A stretch of 64,000 bases of DNA, taken from Triatoma infestans. Taxonomy: Eukaryota; Arthropoda; Insecta; Hemiptera; Reduviidae. Positions 45,873-56,837 of the stretch are shown here, piece after piece; the first letter of the stretch is position 1; every line of letters begins with the position of its first letter. The position numbers were made by a program, and so were the translations under genes. The DNA is taken from positions 1 to 64,000 of the forward strand of contig JAAEAF010000283.1 in NCBI GenBank assembly GCA_011037195.1. The letters are read 5' to 3'. The notes beneath the pieces are model-generated. The model did no database searches, had not been told where the DNA came from, and saw only the letters and a list, made by a program, of their open reading frames with translations.

Positions 45873-46424
45873 TGTAATGGAATGGTGTGATGTGTGTTTG
45901 TAGTAAGTAGCACGAGCGATTTTGTATAAAGGGCTTGTAAGTACGTTGGAGATAGAAGTATTAAGAATAATTAAGAAAGCACCACTGTTCTATAAATAAT
46001 TATATTATCTCTTAGTAAATTTAAGTATTTTACAATATCACACTATTATGTTTAAGAAATTAAGTATTTATCAAGATTAAGGCAAAGCTCTTATGTTTTA
46101 ACTTATAACTGGCACTGATACTAAGAGGGCGATTCCTGAAGCGTCCTGTTTGAAGGCTGAGTTTAGACTATCTACTCTTTACTCTTTTAAAGTTAATACT
46201 GGACTCTATTCTTTGGAATTGCTCTCTCTCTCTCTAGCGGGGGAATTTACTTTTACAAATGGTTTCTCCTAACGGGATTTTGTGCCTTTGTTTTCCTATT
46301 TGCTATGATCCTAATTTACAGTACCTGACAGTAAAATACATTCTTTTTGAAGTTAAATTCACATTATAAAATATTCTAAATTATTTTTAAAAACTATTAT
46401 TTTTCATTTCGTTTTTCCACTACA
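45873..46424 (-). repeat. 5' LTR of the Gypsy element
   Basis: The 552-bp LTR, plus-strand ends TGTAATGGAATGG and TTCCACTACA. It keeps the segment lost from the 3' LTR. Its U5-side ~120 bp (45873-45990) contain AGTAGCACGAGCGATTTT, which is closer to the 41188 and 54883 LTRs than to its own partner. Confidence 0.85.
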
Positions 46425-46949
46425 AATGATTTAGAATAAAGGCAGATCTCTATCACTGGCACTGAGTTTAGAGAGCGATTCCTGGCTTTGAAAGCAGAAT
46501 GCAGACTGGCCATGAAGGAATGCCCTCTCTAGCGGGGGATTTTCTTTTACAAAAGAGTTGGCCTAACGGGTTCTTGTGCCTTTGTTTCTTTAATTGCAAT
46601 GACCATATATTTCGGTACCTGACTCTAAATACACTCTTTTTGAAGGTAAATTCACTATTTATTTTCCAAAACTGCTTCACTTAAATATTGTCAAAATTCA
46701 CTAAACTATTATTTTTTGCATTTCTTTCTTCCACTACACTAGGACACACGGAGAGGATGAATGTTGAAAGAATCTCCGAGGATGTGTTGGTTGGATGTAC
46801 GGAGAAGGAGTTGAGAGTATGGTACTCAGGAGATGATTTAGGCTAGCCCAAGACCGGGTTGAGAGGGCAGATATTATTGAGGATGTCAAGATCACACAAG
46901 GATTGTGGAGTCAGTCAAGAAGAAGAAGAAGATAAAATCGTTTAATATA

Positions 46950-47843
46950 GAATAGAGTAGAAGCGGAGGAGGCGAGCCTCATTCCACTGCGACCTACAAG
47001 TCGAGGTCTATTTGGATCCCCTTGTGTTATAGAACAGCCCCAGCTTAGCCCTCCTGATCAATCCTAGCAAAACTGAGAGCGGCTCCGTCATGAAGCTTCC
47101 AGCTTCGGGATTGCCCGTCCCCAATTGAAGAAACCTAATCCTCGCCAGGCCGGCGCACTCACAAAGGATGTGCGCCGGGGTCTCCTCCTCTACCTTGCAG
47201 AATCGGCATACCGCACTATCCGCAAGTTGTAGGTGGTGCATGTGTCTATTCAGCCTACAATGCTCTGTTAGTAGACCCAAAATTAACCTTATATCCCTTC
47301 GGGTTTGGCTTAGTAGGTCTTTGGTGAATTTAGGCAAATGTCTTTTAATGAAGAGCTTTGCCTGCCTCTGTCCTGGTGTTCCCTCCCACCAACGCAGACG
47401 CTGATCTTCTATCCAACCCCTGATAGAAGTTTGGATGAGACTCCTGGACAAGCCGCAGAAGGGTTCGGGGCCTATAAAGGTATCCTGCGAGCCCTCCCTC
47501 GCTAGGGCATCCGCCCTCTCATTGCCCAGGAACCCCGCATGTCCCGGCACCCAGGCTAGTGTCAGTTTATTCCGAGTACACACCTCGGTGAGGGCAATTA
47601 GGCAGTCTCACACCAGTCTTGAGACTATTTGCTGTGAGGAAAGTGCCTTCAGGGCTGCCTAACTGTCGAAGTATATGGCTACTCTTCTATCCACTATCCT
47701 TTGCCTTAAAATCTCCCTAGCGCAGAGTTGTAACGCCACGACTTCAACCTGAAAGACCGTGGAGTACTTCCCTAGGCTGGCCTTAATTTTAACCTTAGAC
47801 CTGCCGCCGTAGACCCCAGCTTCGACCCCAGTCGGAGTTTTGG
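46950..47843 (-). pseudogene. 5'-truncated LINE: RNase H and C-terminal domain
   Basis: A 14-bp target duplication AATCGTTTAATATA lies at 46936-46949 and 47844-47857. RNase H traces: QVEVVALQLCAREIL, a YFDS stop where DS is catalytic, and LAWVPGHAGFLGNERADAL (H and D positions). The C-terminal frame (47583-47008) ends with CRFCKVEEETPAHILCEC, a CCHC-type motif. Belongs to the I/R1-like group, but a different family from 14168-14985. Inserted just beyond the (GAA)n end of an older LINE. Confidence 0.85.
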
Positions 47844-47989
47844 AATCGTTTAATATACAGAAGTGGCACTTTTGAAAATGTTTTATCAGAAATTTGTTAT
47901 TTTTCATTTTTTTGTTGGTCCCTTTTCAGGATGTCCAGACTGAAAAGGCAAAGTCAGCTTTCACATTCAAATCAAACTTACTATCAACA

Positions 47990-48170
47990 CATCTAACACG
48001 ATACGCCAAGTCCATCTACCGGAAGTGCGTCTTTACTGAATGTTCTTTTCTTTCTCAGTTTCTAGCAATTTTCCCGAAAACAGCTCCAACGGTTTTCTTT
48101 AAACTTCGTATATTATTCACTTCAATATCTTTTACTTTTATTTGAAACATTTTCCTGGAGAAAATAGATT
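47990..48170 (+). repeat. R1-related fragment
   Basis: Contains CCGGAAGTGCG, an ACGGTTTTCTT, TTTTATTTGAAACATTTTCC run in the same order as an R1 unit. Flanks are unassigned. Confidence 0.5.
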
Positions 48171-48199
48171 TCTTGAGGGGGTTTTTTCTCTGGGAAACC

Positions 48200-50240
48200 T
48201 TCATTTTATTTGTCATATTTTTTTCTGAAAAAATTATTTTTTGATTTTTGAGGAATCTAAGACGTTAAATTTCAAATGTATAGGATTAATTCATTGCAAT
48301 TGGCGCACTCTTCACTTTCCTACCTGCTTGGGTTGGTAGGGCCCCTCTCCCGCCGTCATTATATTCATGTTAGGAAAAATTTGTAGTTTAAGAAAATCTG
48401 TAATTTTATGTATAATTTTATTAACCGGGGAATGTACGCTTCACTCTGGATTTTTTTTTATAAATGGAGTCCAATATGAGATAAACATCTTTTTTTTTTC
48501 TTTTTTTTTTTTTGAAGAAAGATTGAGTAGGGTTTCTAGAGACGTGTGCGACCACTGTTGACTTCTCTGTAAAGAGTTATTTCAATTTAATAAACTTTTC
48601 TCTAACCGTGTAATAAATATCAAAAGCAACCAAACGTTTAGTTTGAAAGATCCAATCTTAAAGAAAAATGTGTCGATTAAAATTCTGAATAATATGCAAA
48701 TCCATAAGAGATAATCTTAAGAGAGTTTATTCACTTAATATTGGCCCAAAATTTGAATATAATTTTAAACCTTTAGTAACCAAATTTATAATAACAAAGC
48801 CTGGTATAACAAGAATTATAAGGGTCTAAAACAGTGTTTCAACCCTCTTATGGATTTACGATTGAAATTGTTAAGCCGATTTCATTCCATGTACAATCCC
48901 CCCCCCACCATTCCCATACATTTCATATGAAAACTGCCCTAAATATTACCACATGCTATTTTCCCAGGCATTTTTTTCTTTGCTGATATTAAATTTCCCT
49001 AATCCAAATATCCCCCGTTTTGTTTTTTTTCGTTTTGTTTCTATTATTACTTATTGTTACTGATGTAAGAGGAAGTATTGTGATCGTATGAAATTTTCAA
49101 AATTGACAGTTTTCACCGGAAATACACTATTTGTGAGCTCCTGAATATGAAAAAGTGAATACGAATAAGAAAGTTGGTTTAGGTTTTTTCAATATACACG
49201 ACAATAGGTTTAATAAAAATCGATTAATCGATATTATTGAAAGAATTTTACAGTTTTTAGCGATTATTTCTGAAAATTATTCTAAAGAGTTTCTTTAATC
49301 TTTGTATAGAAATTGAATAACTGTCTTCGGAATATTCTTTCGGGTCAGTAATAATTTTTAACGAATTAATAAACACATTATGTAAATATTAGTTAAGTTT
49401 AGCCGTTATTAATAAACGTTTCGACACTTGCCAACCATTGCTTTGCTTGTTTCGAAATAAGAAAACAAATTAAATATTGAAATATTTTAAAGGAAGGAAT
49501 TGAAGGAACTAATTGAATGAATTAAAAACAAAATAATTTATTAAAAGATTTTTCTCGTTGAACTCATAAAAACTAATTGCAAAATATTAAATAGGTTATT
49601 ACTAAAAAGAAATTAAAAATTACATAAAAACATCCATTCTTAACAAAATAATAAGATTAATATTATTATTAGATTACAACAATAAACTATGTTCTTCAAT
49701 TTATTACAAATATAAACTGTTTTATCAATTTATAATTGAATCTTAGTTAGTAATCTACTATAAATTGTTCTACTAGAGAACATTTATAATCTCATTAGAG
49801 TCAGTTGACAAAATTAGGACAACCTAATTTTACTATCAAGTTGTATGATTGAAGAGAATTTAGTAATAGCCCAGGAAGTGGAAGTTATCAAAATTTAGTA
49901 TCTAGGAAATGTCAACGTATTGTCAAATTCATTAATTAAATAAAGATATCTCAAAAAGAAGATGATATGCGGGTCACTCTGAAAATTTAGAGAAATGGAA
50001 AAAAGTACGTAAACTGAACTTTTTTCTATTCATGAAGGCGGTTGTTTATCATTGGATTCCGCATTTATATTAAAAGTCTAAGGATTGCAAATTAACAAAG
50101 GAACACAAACTTTTTCTATTCAAGCAAAAGCCCTACTATTTCTAAAATCATTACTGGTGACGAAACGTATAGCCAGAAGGTCTTAATTCATTCAAATATA
50201 TCGTTTTATTTTAGTTCAGGTCCTTCCGTCTACATAAGCC
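48200..50240. other. AT-rich intron, mostly unassigned
   Basis: Apart from an R1 5' fragment (about 49065-49150, GTAAGAGGAAGTATTGTGATCG region) I see no ORF, RNA gene or repeat that I can support. Confidence 0.4.
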
Positions 50241-50249
50241 AGCTAGCTA

Positions 50250-52080
50250 AATTAGCAAATGTTCTGAGTATTAAAACTTCTGGCTCTTCATGTCTTCTGG
50301 GACTTTCAGGTTTCCCCATTGTCTTGTCTTTTGTTCTTCTTCTTCCCAATTTGTGTCGCTTTTTGTTTCCAATTTTCTTTTCAGACAAATCTTCGGTGCT
50401 TTGTATTAGGTGGTATGATGTTCTTGATCTGCTGTTCTTTCTTAGCTAGTTCATCACCTAGTTTATTGCCTATAGTTCCAACATGAGATTTAGTACTTCT
50501 TTTTTTTTTTGACGCATCGACATCGCAGGCCATTAGCACATTCATTCTATTCAATTTTGATTTTGTTGTTGCTTATTACACTGCCCATCTTTTCTGTTCA
50601 ATTAGGGGCGAATGTATGTCTCAGTTTTTATTTAAGTCCGCATTACAGTATGCCATATATACATACATACATATATTATATATAGATATTTTTATATGTA
50701 TACATGTGAGTGTGTATGTGTATTTTCTCCTACTACCGGTACCGTGCAATAGGAAGTTTATTTATATATAAATACATAAGACGTACCGCAATTCATATAA
50801 CTTCTTATAAACAATTTATTGAATATAATATGTCCATCCCAATAGAATATGTAAATATAATATTCAATTATGGTAAAATTAACGAACTTGCAATTGGTCA
50901 ACTGTTTCCTGCCGCAGTAATGTGACGCATTAAATGTCTTCTTTGTTTGTCAAGTGGACTGTCTGACGTAAAGTAACATTGTCACATGATCCGTATCATT
51001 GTCACATGTGCAGCTACCGTCATTAATTATAAGAAAACTATGTAAGTAATGGAAGATTCTTCTCGACCGTTCTTAAAAGATGGATTTGCCTACGTTTCGA
51101 CAAATATATTGTCCTCTATCAAGGCATAAAAATAAGAAATGTAAAAACTTCAAAACATGACAACTTTAACTTATATTTTAGGAAAATAAACAGGTGGGAA
51201 CACCTTAACACCATAGAGAATACTGTTGAATAGGCAACACCACTATTCTCTGTCCTATTGAGGTGTTTCCACGTACTAATTTTCCAATAATAAAATGTAA
51301 AGTGTCATGTTTTGAAGTTTTTACATTTCTTATTTTTATGCCTTGATAAAGACAATATATTTGTCGAAACGTTGGCAAAAATATAAGTTTTTCTATTTTT
51401 TTTTAAAAAGACCGAATCTCACTACCCTTATCCATTATGTAAGTAATGTCTAGTTCTGCTAGACATTCAGTACCTGTGCTAGTTTGTGGTTAATTTTGAA
51501 ATAGTGTAGTCTTTTCCTGTCTTGCACTGTCGCTATGTACTTTTGGGATTCCCTGTTGTCTTATCTTGTCTTCTTCCCAATTTTTGTTTCCACTTTTCTT
51601 TTCAGACAAATCTTCGGTGCTTTGTTAGTAGTTGGTATGATGTTCTCGTTCTGCTGTTACTTTCTTAGCCATTTCATCACCTAATTGGTTGCCTATACTT
51701 CCAATATGAGATTTCTCCTGATGTTGATTTCTCATGTTTACGAGATTTCATGAGCCTATTCAATTTTGATTTTGTTGTTGGCTACTACGCTGTCCGTCTT
51801 TTCTGTTCCATAAGGGGTCAATGTATGTATCGGTTTTTAATTAAGTCTACTGTTATTTTACTGTCTGCCCTAATGATTGCAGCCATTGCCTTGCTCCATA
51901 ATTCCGCTCTCCACTAATCACTTTCTTGCCTTATTAACCGGAAGCTGTTCGGCCTGATTGTTACTACAATTGTAGCCCTAATCTGTATTTGAAAGATTTC
52001 AAAAGATCCACATTACAGTATGCCATAAAACCTCCGCCTATTCCGTCCGACGTCTTACTTCCGGCTGTATAAATTTCAAA
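50250..52080 (-). pseudogene. Two tandem LINE RNase H-region fragments
   Basis: 50250-50640 and 51530-52080 are diverged copies of the same minus-strand LINE region. The second reads LWSKAMAAIIRADSKITVDL, and both contain VGSIGNQLGDEMAKK-like residues, an RNase H motif ending (GN.LGDE.AKK). The segment between (50640-51480) holds a (TATG)n-type microsatellite and the inverted repeat at 51086-51380. This could be one LINE with a tandem duplication, or two insertions. Confidence 0.6.
51086..51380. repeat. Inverted repeat with two hammerhead-like ends
   Basis: Arms 51086-51205 and 51262-51380 are inverted copies with a ~56-bp spacer. At the outer end of each arm, the sequence GCC, TTGATAA/G, a GACAA/TTGTC stem, GAA, ACGT, T/A, GGC follows the order of a hammerhead with palindromic stem III. 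Core bases C3 and G8 are U and A in both. The phrase TTTGTCGAAACGTTGGC is typical of Penelope-like element terminal repeats. Confidence 0.6.
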
Positions 52081-52189
52081 TTCGTATTCCTCTCCTTCAA
52101 TGATGTATGCCAGAAATGATATCTATAATATTTTTTATTTGAAAAATATCATTATTTGAAGAACATTCTAACATTCGCTGGCAAAAAGG

Positions 52190-52646
52190 GTACATCCAGA
52201 TAGAAGACTACCGTTACAGAAGAGTTCATAGAACTTGGTTAGCTTTATCTTTTACCCTTCTCAAAAGGGGAGGATATGAACTACCAAGAGAGGGCATTCT
52301 TTCAAGACAGCCTGAATTAAACATTCTACCAGTATTATTCATAGAAAGAACATCAGTGCCAGTTTAAGTGTAAACTTTTGAGTTAAATCAATCTAGCTAC
52401 TAAATAATTCATTCAGTGCATTTATTAGTTAATTCGAGAATCACAATTATTGTAATTATCTTGTAAATTTACTAATTTAATATATAGTTAAATTGTTTAT
52501 TTTAAAAGTGGTTCTTATTCACTATTTCCAATACTTCTATCTCTATCTTAAACATACACACTCACAAGCCCTTTACAAAACCGCTCACGCCTCAAGCTAC
52601 TACTATGCTAACAGCACATCATCAACGATGACATTTCAATTTCGAT
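52190..52646 (+). repeat. LTR-1 copy, reversed and diverged
   Basis: On the minus strand: TGAAATGTCATCG, AAAGGGCTTGTGAGTG, TTTACACTTAAACTGGCACTG and GAAAGAATGCCCTCTC, in LTR-1 order. It is given as plus because its orientation is opposite to the other LTR-1 copies. The distal end near 52190 is not resolved. No target duplication seen. Confidence 0.55.
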
Positions 52647-52867
52647 GTCTATGTAGTCCCGAGTGAATCCACTTTTTAAGTGTAATTACAAGTTCATACT
52701 CGTCTTCAAGTGTGTGTGTGTTGTGTATGTTTGTGTATAGAGTGAGTGTGCGAATAATCTCAAAAATGAAAATCTGCAGGAAGTTCAAACTCGAACACCA
52801 TCGCTTCTGACAAGACGGTTTCTGTCGAAAATCTCTCGAAATGTTTTTTTTTTTTTTTTTTGAAATC

Positions 52868-53190
52868 TATAATGGGGGTTGTTGAGGAGAGAAATTAGGT
52901 TTGATTAAATGAAAGAGATATGCTGACACTAATATAATGTAGCTAAGTTTACACTAACTGCACTGGACTTTATAATGAAAATGATAGAATGAATGGTGAG
53001 AGTAGAGAATGACACGATGCGATGTACAGTTGTATATGATAGATCCCTTTAGATAGATTCCTACTGGCTTATATACACAGGTTCTCCCACTCTAGCCTGC
53101 CTAAGTCAGAGAGTAGTCTCAGTTAACCAGAGAGAGCCTCTCTTCTCTCTGCTGTGGTTGCATTCTCTTTGCTGTGGATGGGTGCTATTA
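52868..53190 (+). repeat. LTR-2 copy, diverged
   Basis: Starts TTGTTGAGGAGAGAAA, shares ACTGGACTTTA, TCTCCCACTCTAGCCTG and a degenerate CT-rich GGAT end. It lies just upstream of the last host exon. Confidence 0.6.
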
Positions 53191-53448
53191 TAAAACCATT
53201 TCATTTAAACTTCGCATACTCTTTACATGCCTATCACTTTTTTTTTTTCTGAAAATTGCTTTCATTCGAGTGTTCTGATGCAATAAATTCTTAATTTAAT
53301 AAAAAGTATCCAAATTTGATGGAAATTTATCAATATAATAAACTATGTAAATTATTGTAATAGAATATCTTGTGAGTGTTACACAATGATTTTTTTTGTT
53401 TTGTTTTGTAACAATTACATTATTGACAGAATTGTATTTTTGTTTCAG

Positions 53449-53522
53449 GTTCTGCATCAAAAGCGGATAGAAGATTTACTATAATACTTTCCCTAATATA
53501 TTTAATGATTAGTATTAGATGA
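53449..53522 (+). CDS. Beaten path-like Ig protein, terminal exon
   Basis: Acceptor TTTTTGTTTCAG ends at 53448. The exon enters in phase 1 (G from 32201 plus GT completes a glycine codon) and encodes SASKADRRFTIILSLIYLMI, then SIR and stop TGA (53520-53522). A basic stretch followed by a hydrophobic end is what a GPI-anchor signal or tail anchor looks like, and several Beat proteins are anchored or secreted. Because this exon is short, its assignment rests on exact phase match, a good acceptor, and the C-terminal character. A poly(A) signal is not clear; AT-rich sequence follows. Confidence 0.62.
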
Positions 53523-53559
53523 TTCTGTTGGCTAGATTGTTTTATATTCCTCCCTTAAA

Positions 53560-54220
53560 TTTATAAAAAAAAAGGATGAAAATTTAAAAAAAAAAAAAAA
53601 TTAATTAATAATAATCATTCCAAAACCCGGCCTATTCCTTGTTTTTCCCCTGTTCCAATAAAACCCAGATTATCTAAAAGTTATTTTCCGAAAGAAAATC
53701 CACATAAATCACATGTATCCACGCTCTCAAAAATTCTTTCCCTATATCAAATAACATAATATGGAGCTCATCGTTTTTATTAATAAAAAATTAATATAAT
53801 TGGGAGAAAAATTATAAAGTGAGGAAGAAAAACTAACAATGATATATATATATATGTAAATGTGTTAGGTATTAACATTTTTATATAGTTTATTTTTATT
53901 GACAAAACAAGGGAAAAAAATTAATAAAATTAAGAAATAATAAATGTAATTATTGTATTCGTTTTTTACTGTTAATAAAATTATTTTTCTACAATCAGTT
54001 TTTATTTCTTTCCTTTTTTTGTTAGTTATCAAATTCCTTTGATTTTTTTTTTTTTTTTGCTTTCTCCTACTTTTAGTAACATTTGGTATATCACTTACTC
54101 CTACTAAGAGGAAATATTGCCTTCGTATTTAGCAAATTGTGTCTGTATGTGTGAATGAACAAAATATCTCAAAAATGATTAAAAAAGTCACAGGAAGTTT
54201 AAAAACTTTATTCTCGCACG
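53560..54220. other. AT-rich downstream region with an R1 5' fragment
   Basis: Low-complexity A/T sequence and a TATATATA run (about 53842). At 54088-54200 the start of R1 is recognisable (CTTACTCCTACTAAGAGG). No gene seen. May include the 3' UTR of the host gene. Confidence 0.4.
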
Positions 54221-54227
54221 AGAATAA

Positions 54228-54499
54228 AATAGGTTTGAATGAACAAACAAAATATGGCTAACACTGTACAATATAAGAAGTGACACTGACTGCCTGGACT
54301 TTACACTTAAAATGGTAGATTGGTAAAGAGTAATGACACGTTGAGACTGGCGAGTGACCTCAGTTGTATGAACTCTGCTGTATATCTATCTCCCGAACGC
54401 TGTATTTATGTAGTTTCTCCCACTCTAGTCAGAGAGAGTCGTCCTGTCATTTTGTCAGTCCCTTCTCTGCTACGAATCCTCTCTTTGGATCCTATTACA
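54228..54499 (+). repeat. LTR-2 copy, 5'-truncated
   Basis: Starts within AGGTTTGAATGAACAAAC, keeps TGCCTGGACTTTACAC, ACTGGCGAGTG, CTATCTCCCG, TTCTCCCACTCTAG and ends GGATCCTATTACA (54499). The best-preserved 3' end of the family outside the inverted repeat. Confidence 0.75.
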
Positions 54500-54882
54500 C
54501 GAATCAAACAACATCAGACCCGAGTGTTTTGGATAAAATTCATCAACCAAGAAGTGCGGCTTTTTTTTTCTCCAAAAACCGTATCAACGATTTCGTATAC
54601 TATCTAAATACACAAATAATTATCACTTTTATTTGTAATATTTTCCCGGATTTTTTGGTGGGTTCTGTGGGAACATTTTAACGGGTGTTGGTACAGTGTG
54701 CGCGCTCTACCGTCATAATTCTGGTGTAGTGTGCGTTCTATCGACATGATTACTATTGTATAGTAATCCAATCTAAACTTCATGATTACTGGTTTAATAC
54801 GTATTATCCACAAAAATTAATATAAAAATATTATTTTCAAAACATTGCTTACGAAATCTGATATTTTATCCGTCGTAGCATG

Positions 54883-55451
54883 TGAAATGTATTTGGTGTG
54901 CTGTTGTTGTAGTGTTAGTAGTAGCTTGTGTAGTACGAGCGGTTTTTAAAGGGCTTGTGTGTATGTTTGAAAAAGAGAGAGAAGTATTAGAAATAAGTAA
55001 AAGATCACCACTGTTTTGAAATAAGTATATTATTCTCTAAGTGAATTTAAGTACTTTTATAATATCACAACTATATGCTTATTAAATCAATTGTTAATCT
55101 AGAGTAAATGTTAATCTCTATCACTGGCACTGAGTTTAAGAGAGCGATTCCTGAAGCAATGTGTTCTGCTAGAATGTCTGTTTCAGACTGTCCTGAAAGA
55201 ATGCCTTCTAATTGTTAGTTCAAATCTTTTCAAATAATGCTGCTATGTCTGGAGGGAGTTACCCTAACTGTTTCTTGCCCTTTGTCTCTTGGTAGCAGTG
55301 ACCTAAATTATAGTACCTGGTTCTATCCCCTCCACTGAAATACACAATTTGAAGTAGCTAATTTTCACGAAATTATTTGACTAAACTATTTTCAAAATTC
55401 ACTAAACTATTTTTCGAAACTATTATTTTTCCATTTCTTTCTTCCACTAAA
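54883..55451. mobile_element. Solo LTR-1 inside the Penelope repeat
   Basis: Begins TGAAATGTATTTGG and ends TTCCACTAAA, flanked by CATG on both sides (54879-54882 and 55452-55455). The copy at 28220-28280 shows the uninterrupted target (GTAGCATGCATATTT). Confidence 0.85.
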
Positions 55452-55466
55452 CATGCATATTTATAG

Positions 55467-55508
55467 TTTTCCTGACCGGTTTCAAATTTTCATCCATCGT
55501 CAGAGTAA
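55467..55508 (-). ncRNA. Hammerhead ribozyme motif, second PLE, left
   Basis: Minus strand: TTTACT, CTGACGA, TGGATGAAAATTT, GAA, ACCGGT, C, AGGAAAA. Core and palindromic stem III are intact, while stem II has two G-U pairs. Next best copy after 30669-30713. Confidence 0.65.
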
Positions 55509-56199
55509 ATTTACCAAGTTCGTGTAGAGTGTTCACTTCAACTTAATGTTTGTGTTACATTCACAATTGTTGGTTGTATATATGTGAGGGAGGTTGTAAG
55601 GTTATGTTAGTATATGTGTGTGTGTTTAATGACAAAATGGAATTATTATAAATTATGATTAGACATTAGAAAATAGTGTAGAAAATAAAAATTATTTTTA
55701 TTTTATATTAGTTTATATTAGTTAACTCTCTATACGAACTTGGTGAATTTACTTTGTAGAAGAATAGCACGTTTTGAAGAATATTTTATAACTAAATTTT
55801 AATAGTGTTGTTAAGTATGTGTTTTATCAAGTCATTTTTATTAGTTTATTAGTTTATATTAGTTTATTTTTATTAGTTTTTATTACTTTTATCTATTTAT
55901 TAGTACAGTTTACTCCTGAAATAACTTATCGCGCTCCCTAATAAAAATAACTTGATAAAACACTGTGCATACTTAACAACACTATTAAAATTTAGTTATA
56001 AATTATCCTTCAAAACATGCTATTTATTATACACCATTTTCTAATGTCTTATTATAATTTATATTAATTCCACTTTGTCATTAAACACACACCCACATAG
56101 TAACATAACCTTATAACCTCCCCACATATATACAAGCAACAAGTGTGAGTGTAACAGAAACATTAAGTTGAAGTGAACTCTCTACACGAACTTGGTGAA

Positions 56200-56245
56200 T
56201 TTATTCTGTCGATGAATGAAAATCCGAAATTGGTCAGGAAGACTA
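56200..56245 (+). ncRNA. Hammerhead ribozyme motif, decayed
   Basis: Reads CTGTCGA where CTGACGA is required (core A changed to T), stem II GAATGAAAATCC, GAA, ATTGGT, C, AGG. Stem III has lost its palindrome. Presumably inactive. Confidence 0.55.
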
Positions 56246-56837
56246 TAAATATGCTTGCTATGACGGATAAAATACCAGATTTATCGTCACAGTTGAACTG
56301 GTAAGCGCGTGAAAATAGACCATCTTCATATTTATTATAGCTTCTTCAGGATTTTTTTTCCACCTTGAAAGGTAATGGAGATGGCTGTATGGACGATATG
56401 GGCGAAACTTCTTTTTCTAGCAAACCACTACCGCGGTCACAACCCGGAAACTCAAGTATATTTCGTGGATTTGGCCACGGAAACCTAAGAGATCGACTTT
56501 TATTTTTTCTCTCTCTCTCTTTCAATAATTTATTTGCAACTGTGCAATAAATACAACAAGCAAATGTAATCGCATGAATTATATACGAAGAAAATATCCA
56601 GTGGTATTATTACTTCATGGCGTTTGATGTAACTTTTATTTATATTTTTTTCTTATATATTTCTTTTTTCAGTTTTTCGGATTTTTCACATAAGTGATTT
56701 ACTTTTCAAAACCATTTTATAAATATCTACTCACAATTTTTACTCCCTGAAAAATTGTTTTTTTTTGGAGAATTCTGCAACATTAAATTTTTCTCTAAAG
56801 TGCTCCCTAATTACATTTGTAATTCGGTAAGGACAAA

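Larger units (their letters stand above)
41452..46424 (-). mobile_element. Ty3/Gypsy LTR retrotransposon nested in a related LTR
   Basis: Flanked by AATG on both sides (41448-41451 and 46425-46428). Minus orientation: 5' LTR 46424-45873, primer-binding-type sequence directly inside it, gag (45647-44448), protease, RT, RNase H, and a stump of integrase. The 3' LTR is 41870-41452 and lacks its first ~130 bp: a deletion removed the integrase core together with that LTR edge. No env ORF. Gag with three zinc knuckles and the pol order fit a mag-like Gypsy lineage (inference). Confidence 0.92.
41188..46738. mobile_element. Outer solo LTR-1, interrupted by a Gypsy element
   Basis: The first half (41188-41451) begins TGAAATGTAGTTGG. 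The second half (46425-46738) ends TTCCACTACA. A 4-bp target duplication CTAG flanks the whole (41184-41187 and 46739-46742). Comparison with the intact LTR-1 at 54883-55451 shows that the break falls in the TTAATAAATG / TTTAGAATAAA region. Confidence 0.85.
40503..46937 (+). pseudogene. LINE remnant split by nested LTR elements
   Basis: The left part (40503-41183) reads LAYLDDVLI at the RT catalytic site (LDD for ADD), SKNQIYDNHKK-like residues, and FKYLEATLTE. The right part (46743-46937) reads PRMCWLDV.RRS.EYGTQE, a LINE C-terminal tail, and ends in (GAA)n. Between them lie the outer LTR and the Gypsy element. Joining the parts restores the usual order of RT then tail. Confidence 0.6.
54862..56290. 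mobile_element. Second Penelope-like remnant, terminal repeats only
   Basis: Left repeat 54862-54882 + 55452-55700 (minus hammerhead orientation), right repeat 55920-56290 (plus orientation), in the same head-to-head layout as 28220-30760. Between them only AT-rich sequence with a TTAGTTTATAT-type repeat is left; no RT or endonuclease. Shared marks are ATATTTTATCCGTCGTAGCATG, GTGTGTTTAATGACAAAATG and CAAGTGTGAGTGTAACAG. An LTR-1 interrupts the left repeat. Confidence 0.75.
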
